From Zelonia costaricensis (taxonomy: Eukaryota; Euglenozoa; Kinetoplastea; Trypanosomatida; Trypanosomatidae), in the NCBI GenBank assembly GCA_030849075.1, contig JASAOO010003269.1:1-33805 (forward strand): a DNA stretch of 33,805 bases, in the 5' to 3' direction. Shown here one piece after another: positions 28,725 to 33,805 of this stretch (its first letter is position 1; every line of letters begins with the position of its first letter). The notes beneath the pieces are model-generated. The model ran no database searches and was not told where the DNA came from. It saw nothing but the letters and a program-made list of their open reading frames with translations. Both the position numbers and the translations under genes were made by a program.

Positions 28725-30026
28725 TCACTTATTCAAGCCGTACACCGTGATGGACGTCATCACGAGCAGCGAGCCGGCGACGAAGGGCACGCTCAGCGGG
28801 AGGTCGAAGAGAAAAACAGAAGCGGTTCCGTTCAGTACAACCGCGAAGGCAGTCGAGAAGGTCTTGACAATGTTGTCGCAGTAGCGCACAACAACGGCCA
28901 CCAGCATGCCGCCCAACGCCTGCAGCACCACCAGGAACCACACCAGCCCCGTGAAGCCGTCGAAGAAGGTCCAGCAGAAATCGCCCACACGCTGCGTGAA
29001 GTCGCTGGTCTCATCCGAGTTGATGATCTCACGGAGGAACACACCGGCAAAGTACACAACCGAGAAGAGGGCAAGATGCATGTTGCGCGCGGAAAAGCGA
29101 AAATGGTTGTTCCGTTTTTTCAGCACAAACTCCATGAAGACACCGGAGAACGCGCTGAGGAAGGCGCCGGCAAGTGCCGCCAGGGTGCCCTCCAGCGACC
29201 ACTGCTTCTGCACCTTCGATTTCTCTTCCTCCCCCGCAGCCGGCGGCGGCGAGTCGCTCTGTTCGCGGATCTGCGTCATCGTGATGCCCAGCATCAACGC
29301 CACCAGCGCCAACCACCGCACCACAGAAAGGCGGAGGCCAAACACCGCGCGCAGCATCACGGCGGTGAAGAGAATGCGCACCTGGTACAGCACCTGGAAC
29401 ATGGTCGGATTCAGCAGTGTCAAGGCGTGTATGACGAGGATGCCCTGGATCGCGTACACGATGGCCGGCACCACCATCAGCAGCGCCTCCTTGTACCTCC
29501 GGTCCAGCCCGATGGTGTGGCGCATGCGACGCATCAGCAGCATCCCGAAGTGTCGGCTCATGTACCGGGAAGGGTGCTTGAAGCCAACCGGGGAGGGCAG
29601 ATCCATGTCCCCGTCCAGTACGACGTCTGGGAGCAAAGCGCAGTCCTTCGGCGTGCCTTCGCCGCGCGCCGAGGTGCCGCTGTAGAGGAGGCCAGCGGTC
29701 TTCTCTGTCCCATAGCGCGATCGGTGGCGCTCTACTTGCATGGCGAGCACCTCATCCACCACAAACCAAACCGCAGAGATGACAAGCTTGATCAGCTCAG
29801 TCAGCGCGAGGAAGTGAGAGGTGGCAAACTTCTTGGAGGGTACCACAGGCACGTCGCCCCCCGCCGCGGCGCCGTCCGCCACGACCTCCTGCAGCTGCTG
29901 TGCGTAGCCCATCAGGACGAGGTACCCGGCGTTCTGGAGCGCCAACGTGGACAGCGCGATGGCGCTGAAGCTGCAGGCGGACCGTGCGAGCCGCAGCAGC
30001 CGCAACAGCTTCGCCGTCAGTGCCAT
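28725..30026 (-). CDS. LPG5A: Nucleotide-sugar transporter, SLC35A type, probable UDP-galactose transporter LPG5A-like (433 aa)
   Basis: A Golgi-membrane antiporter that brings a nucleotide sugar, most likely UDP-galactose, into the lumen. In Leishmania such carriers feed phosphoglycan and LPG synthesis. About ten hydrophobic segments are visible. SLC35A landmarks occur in order: PAIVYAIQGILVIHALTLL and FQVLYQVRILFTAVM (187-224), SAFSGVFMEFVLKK (291-304), and LQALGGMLVAVVVRYCDNIV (368-387), which closely follows the animal UDP-galactose/CMP-sialate carriers. A hydrophilic loop at about 96-160, longer than in animal proteins, and an acidic/basic loop at 254-276 are trypanosomatid-like features. 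The ATG at 30026 directly follows a good acceptor. The LPG5A name rests on remembered gene order beside mitochondrial aspartate aminotransferase; substrate specificity cannot be read from sequence. A second, cut-off copy starts at 33600. Confidence 0.9.
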   Translation of the reverse strand: MALTAKLLRLLRLARSACSFSAIALSTLALQNAGYLVLMGYAQQLQEVVADGAAAGGDVPVVPSKKFATSHFLALTELIKLVISAVWFVVDEVLAMQVERHRSRYGTEKTAGLLYSGTSARGEGTPKDCALLPDVVLDGDMDLPSPVGFKHPSRYMSRHFGMLLMRRMRHTIGLDRRYKEALLMVVPAIVYAIQGILVIHALTLLNPTMFQVLYQVRILFTAVMLRAVFGLRLSVVRWLALVALMLGITMTQIREQSDSPPPAAGEEEKSKVQKQWSLEGTLAALAGAFLSAFSGVFMEFVLKKRNNHFRFSARNMHLALFSVVYFAGVFLREIINSDETSDFTQRVGDFCWTFFDGFTGLVWFLVVLQALGGMLVAVVVRYCDNIVKTFSTAFAVVLNGTASVFLFDLPLSVPFVAGSLLVMTSITVYGLNK

Positions 30027-30035
30027 GGCACTCGA

Positions 30036-30052
30036 CTGAAGAGAACAGGAGC
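30036..30052 (-). promoter_or_regulatory. Candidate trans-splice acceptor for the complete transporter gene
   Basis: The minus strand reads GCTCCTGTTCTCTTCAG, ending at 30036, nine bases before the ATG at 30026. It has a T/C-rich tract immediately followed by CAG. Confidence 0.55.
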
Positions 30053-30164
30053 GTTGAGTGATAGAACGAATAGGGAGGACGGGGAATGAGTTTGTGCGTA
30101 TGTGTGTACGTGTGTTTGCGTCTATGCGCCTCGTGGCGGGGGAGAGGGGTTGAAGGAATAGCGG

Positions 30165-30165
<1 letters not shown>

Positions 30166-30196
<31 letters not shown>
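30166..30196. repeat. TG dinucleotide repeat
   Basis: About fifteen perfect TG units, upstream of the complete transporter gene in the transcribed direction. Confidence 0.9.
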
Positions 30197-30197
<1 letters not shown>

Positions 30198-31220
30198 AGT
30201 CCGATATTAGCAGTGTGCCGCGCCGACTGCAGTACGCAGTTTGCCGTGTGGGCAGCAAAGGATGCGCACTCACTCAGGAACGCAGAGGAGCGCCCACGTG
30301 CCTTGGACGGAGCAGCGAGGCGTCAGCGGCGCGGCCGGAGGCTGCGCAGGGGAGTGGGAAGCGACACGTCGGGCCCGACCAGGTGTGTGTGCGTTGGGGT
30401 GACAGACACCACAAAGAGACTCCGTTGCACAGGGGAGCGAACCGAGCGGGCGAGGCGGAGGGGGGGGAGGGGCCTGTGCTGTGCAGAGTGCGTACGAGAC
30501 GACCGCCGATGGGGACGAGAACAAGCGAAGCGGCGAGGAGAGAGAGTGAGGGCGCACAATACGCGGTGGAGAGGGCAGCCTTGAGTTTGCCCCCCTCCCC
30601 ATCCCCATCTCCCTGCGTAGGATACGTCGGGGGTGGGAAGGGAGCGGGGAGGGGGGTGGGCACAGTGGTAGGCACCCCATGCTGCAACGGAAGCCTCACA
30701 CACGTGTTACAGCGCGATCAGACAACGACGCAGCAGACAGAGCCGGAAGCCCCCCGGCCCCCACCCTCGGGGCCGCCTGGAGTCGTTTTGGGGCTGTTCC
30801 CGCTCTGCTCCGGGCTTTGCGCGGCGCTTCGGCGTGGAGGCCACAGAGGGAGAGCGAGAGCGCGCTACGCCGCAGTGCACACACGCTCACGTGTGCCCAC
30901 ACACACGCATCACTAGTGTTTTCTTCTTCCTTTCGTGTTTCATGGGCGTGCCGTGTGCGTGCACAGGGACTCTACGGTGGCCCTGCGCGGAGCAACCCGG
31001 TGACTCCGGTGGCCGCAGCACACATCAAATTATCAGCGAACACAAACCACAAGTAAAAATAACAGAGCAGACCGAGACGAAGTGAGGGAGGGAGGAAGCG
31101 GGGGAAGGAAGAGAGTGCAACAGTGTAGAGACCGACGCAGTTTCGTAAGACATCGCACGCAAATGCGTACACGTCAACAACAGTCTCGCGCGCACGCAGA
31201 CCCGACCACCCACAGACATC

Positions 31221-31245
31221 CACACACACACACACACACACACAC
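31221..31245. repeat. CA dinucleotide repeat
   Basis: About twelve perfect CA units on the plus strand. Confidence 0.9.
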
Positions 31246-32019
31246 AGTCAGACACTGATCAACAGACTCCTAACCTGACATGTAAATTTCAGGTAGTGCC
31301 CAGGCTTACACACGCGTATACTCAGACACACTCGCGCGTCTCTAAAACGTGGCAAGCGATTTAGAAGCAAACGCAAGACAGGAAGACAAACAAGAAAGGG
31401 GGAAGTCAAGAGAAGTGCGTGGAGCGTCCCTCGTTGAAGCGAGCCGACGCACGAGGCAAAAAGAAAAGACAACGCGTCGCCCACGTCAGGGGCGGTGCGT
31501 TGGTTCAGGGAGAGCGAGAGAAGGACGAGGAAGGGCGTGGAACGGGGTTGGGTGGAACGGGGGTGGGGGTGGGGGGGGGGGCAGGGGGCGGATGGGGGCG
31601 GATGGGGGCGAGGCGGGTGAGGCGAAGTCGGAGACTTGTGGCCTCACGCACGGCTGAGTACCGCGCCTCCACGAAAGGAACGGACGCTACGAGAGTCGGT
31701 GTTAGTGGGAGTGCAACGTCCTGCGCCTGCTGACACGTCTTCGTTTTCCTCAGGATTTTCTTACCGGCGCGCTCTCCGAGCGCATCGTCTGCGCGCCCGT
31801 GTCTCCGCGGCACACGAGCGACCGCGTGCGCAGCGGATTGTGAGGTCGACGAAGTGAGAAGGGGAGGGGGGTGGAGAGGGCCCTCGTCGCGGCCATCACG
31901 CACGCCTAAATCTCTCTATTGCCCTTCTGCGCATCGAAGCGCGCAGGGTTAAACGAAGATGTGGGCGGGGGGGGTGCGTGGGCGCTACGTGAGGAAGAGA
32001 GGGAGCTGGTGGCAAGGGT

Positions 32020-32054
32020 AGGAGGGAGGAGGGAGGAGGGAGGAGGGAGGAGGG
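32020..32054. repeat. AGGAGGG heptamer tandem repeat (five copies)
   Basis: Five exact copies of a seven-base purine unit, running into a G tract that ends at the unresolved base at 32061. On the sense strand it is a pure pyrimidine array. Confidence 0.92.
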
Positions 32055-32077
32055 GGGGAGNGCCCCCCCCCTGTCGG

Positions 32078-32117
32078 TCGCTCGTGCGTTGTAGCGCCGC
32101 GCACAACGCACGAGCGA
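32078..32117. other. Perfect 15-bp inverted repeat (hairpin)
   Basis: Arms at 32078-32092 and 32103-32117 are exact reverse complements (TCGCTCGTGCGTTGT and ACAACGCACGAGCGA), around a ten-base GC-rich loop. An A-rich run follows on the plus strand at 32121-32137. No coding frame explains it. Confidence 0.85.
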
Positions 32118-32350
32118 GGCAAAAACAAAAAAAAAACACCGAATGCGCTGCGGGGCACGCAAATCGGGAGTGGGGAGTCGCGCCATGGCGTAGAAGAGGG
32201 AGATCAATGTAGGATGACAGAAAGGAGTGAAGATGGAAACGCGAGGGCGGAGCATTGAAGTGTTGCCGACGCTGAAGGTCCGCCGCGAGGAGGAGAGGCG
32301 GAGAATAGCAAGTCGGGCGCACGCACAGCGAGGATGAAAGGAAGAGGCAC

Positions 32351-32354
<4 letters not shown>

Positions 32355-32377
<23 letters not shown>
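32355..32377. repeat. AC dinucleotide repeat
   Basis: About eleven perfect AC units on the plus strand, between the two hairpins. Confidence 0.9.
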
Positions 32378-32381
<4 letters not shown>

Positions 32382-32401
32382 CGCACGGATTCAATGTCCT
32401 G

Positions 32402-32424
32402 CTGGGGGCGCACAAGCGCCCCAG
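32402..32424. other. GC-rich hairpin
   Basis: Seven perfect pairs (GGGGCGC at 32405-32411, GCGCCCC at 32416-32422) enclose the tetraloop ACAA. Two further pairs follow after a one-base bulge. It lies in the spacer between the transporter copies. Confidence 0.7.
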
Positions 32425-33599
32425 TCAACAAGACTCCCCAAAACCGCCAGCTCGACGTCAGAGTTGGAGAAACAAAAGTAGAACGTGTACAGCACGCGCG
32501 GAAGCGGCTTTCGGTTCGAAGCGACGTCTCAGCGATCTCGACACGAGGCGTCACGGCAATGCCTGCTTGTCGCACGTGCCGCCACCGCTCTACGTAGCGA
32601 CGGTACCACCATAAAGACAAGTCAAATGGAGGCGAGCTATCGGAGGCGATGAGGCAACTCACCGCACCACCATACCACGCAGCCCGTTCGCACCCTGCGG
32701 CAAGCAACTCCGTGCGAGCAGTCCTCAGAGTCGCACGCGTCGCCTTGCGCGAGCGGAGACATGGAAGCGTGGTAGCGAGAGTCAAGCGTGCAGCTCGTTT
32801 CTCGCTTTGGGCCTCCTTCCCCTTCTCACCACCTCGTCTTCTGAGGCGAGGTTCTGCGACGGTATGCGTGTATGTGTGTGTGTGTGTGTGTCTCGGGGAG
32901 TGAAGAAGGGCGGACGCCCCCGAGGTACGATGGCAGCATGCGGGGACCGCCCGTGTCAATGAAGAACGCACAGGCGGCGAAGGGGAGTGATGCTAAACAC
33001 GCACAAACACACAAACACAGAAACACAGTACAAAGCAACAAAAAGGCTGACAACTAAACCACAGACAACAATTATCATCCAAGTAGGGCACGCAACCACG
33101 ATCGCACACATGCGGCGACCCAGATGGGCTACTCTACTCGCCAACGTTAACGTAAACGTCGGCTGAAGCGAGAGGATGCCAGATAGAGAGAGAGCCCTTT
33201 CGCAGTACACGCGCGTGTGCGAGGGACTGTGCGAGCGCACTGCAATCATAAAGCAGGCTCTCGCCTAGCAAATAAAAAAGTACTGTGAGAGACACGACAC
33301 GCCCGGAGCCTTCCCACTGCCGACTGCCGACCCCCCCGCCCCGCCAGAGAACGACAAAGCAGACACGCGTGCACACGAGTGCAGTGTCGCAGAGACACGT
33401 GCACACACATGCACGAGGTCACCACGCGCGGGGGGGGTGGGGGGGGGGGGGCGGCACGGCACAGCAAAGAAAACAGAAAAAAAAAAGAGAGGAGCCGTAG
33501 ATACGAAAGGAATGCAACCGAAGTAAATGGTGGTGCCTCGTAGAACGCTCGCACACGGCCTCGCTCCTCCTTCCCAGCACGCGAGACAGACCCCGTGTT

Positions 33600-33805
33600 T
33601 CACTTATTCAAGCCGTACACCGTGATGGACGTCATCACGAGCAGCGAGCCGGCGACGAAGGGCACGCTCAGCGGGAGGTCGAAGAGAAAAACAGAAGCGG
33701 TTCCGCTCAGTACAATCGCAGAGGCAGTCGAGAAGGCCTTGACAATGTTGTCGCAGTAGCGCACAACAACTGCCACCAGCATGCCGCCCAACGCCTGCAG
33801 CACCA
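33600..33805 (-). CDS. Partial second nucleotide-sugar transporter (C-terminal 67 residues, runs off right edge)
   Basis: This is a tandem paralogue of the complete transporter at 28725-30026. The visible 206 bases differ from it at only six positions and encode the last 67 residues, ending in the same ITVYGLNK. The differences change four residues inside one stretch: KTFSTAFAVVLNG in the complete copy is KAFSTASAIVLSG here. The IVLS form agrees better with the animal UDP-galactose carriers. Similarity stops about eight bases past the stop codon, so the 3' untranslated regions are unrelated. The gene continues to the right, and whether it is intact cannot be seen. Confidence 0.9.
   Translation of the reverse strand, partial: VLQALGGMLVAVVVRYCDNIVKAFSTASAIVLSGTASVFLFDLPLSVPFVAGSLLVMTSITVYGLNK

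Larger units (their letters stand above)
30027..33599. other. Long spacer between two transporter copies, no gene seen
   Basis: This 3.6 kb stretch is the largest gene-free part of the window. It holds TG/CA tracts (30166-30196, 31221-31245, 32355-32377, 32873-32891), a GGGGGCGGAT direct repeat near 31585-31606, the AGGAGGG heptamer array with an unresolved base at 32061, and two strong hairpins at 32078-32117 and 32402-32424. A stretch of ordinary complexity lies at about 32390-32830. G runs occur at about 33430-33452. A 255-codon minus-strand frame (32204-32971) crosses several repeats and shows no domain, so I do not call it. Confidence 0.65.

Noticed and set aside
32513..32524. GGTTCGAAGCG, another B-box-like string
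   Set aside because: No cloverleaf can be drawn from the flanking sequence on either strand.
32204..32971. 255-codon minus-strand open frame in the transporter spacer
   Set aside because: It runs through AC/TG repeats (poly Val-Cys and His-Thr), has no domain, and its middle part looks like random translation. A relic or retroposon is possible but not a gene.
1..33805. CRISPR array, bacterial operons, insertion sequences
   Set aside because: Repeats are simple eukaryotic microsatellites; there is no spacer structure, transposase or ribosome-binding pattern, and the genes are kinetoplastid in type.

Overview
This window looks like nuclear DNA of a trypanosomatid parasite of the Leishmania group (Leishmaniinae). 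The evidence is the GC-rich sequence, intronless genes all on one strand, codons that end almost always in G or C, long intergenic stretches full of TG/CA and polypurine/polypyrimidine runs, and a pyrimidine tract followed by AG just upstream of nearly every start codon (the signature of spliced-leader trans-splicing). All nine supported genes lie on the minus strand, so this is the inside of one polycistronic transcription unit read from right to left. I see no strand switch, tRNA, rRNA or plus-strand gene. From memory, a UDP-galactose transporter next to mitochondrial aspartate aminotransferase, with a UCH37 gene further along, matches Leishmania chromosome 24. That synteny was not checked here.

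In transcription order (right to left): a cut-off C-terminus of a nucleotide-sugar transporter (33600 to the right edge); a 3.6 kb spacer with two strong hairpins and a purine heptamer repeat; a complete paralogous SLC35A/LPG5-type nucleotide-sugar transporter (28725-30026); mitochondrial aspartate aminotransferase (25093-26409); a long coiled-coil protein with a disordered tail (20059-23163); an unrecognised membrane-anchored protein whose reading frame appears broken near its 3' end (16992-18803); a TPR/SET-domain methyltransferase-like protein (13627-15612); a doublecortin-domain protein fused to a degenerate P-loop region (8994-11210); the UCH37/UCHL5 deubiquitinase (7535-8458); a 1198-residue, probably mitochondrial protein of unknown function (2513-6109); and the N-terminus of a two-membrane-segment protein cut by the left edge (1-436).

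The neighbours have no shared pathway. This is normal for kinetoplastids, where co-transcribed genes are separately trans-spliced and polyadenylated, and regulation is mostly through untranslated regions. The points most worth a second look are the tandem transporter duplication, whose differences are concentrated in one membrane-helix signature; the doublecortin/P-loop fusion; the likely one-base frameshift at about 17019; and the hairpins in the spacer between the transporter copies. I found nothing that amounts to a clearly new multi-gene system.
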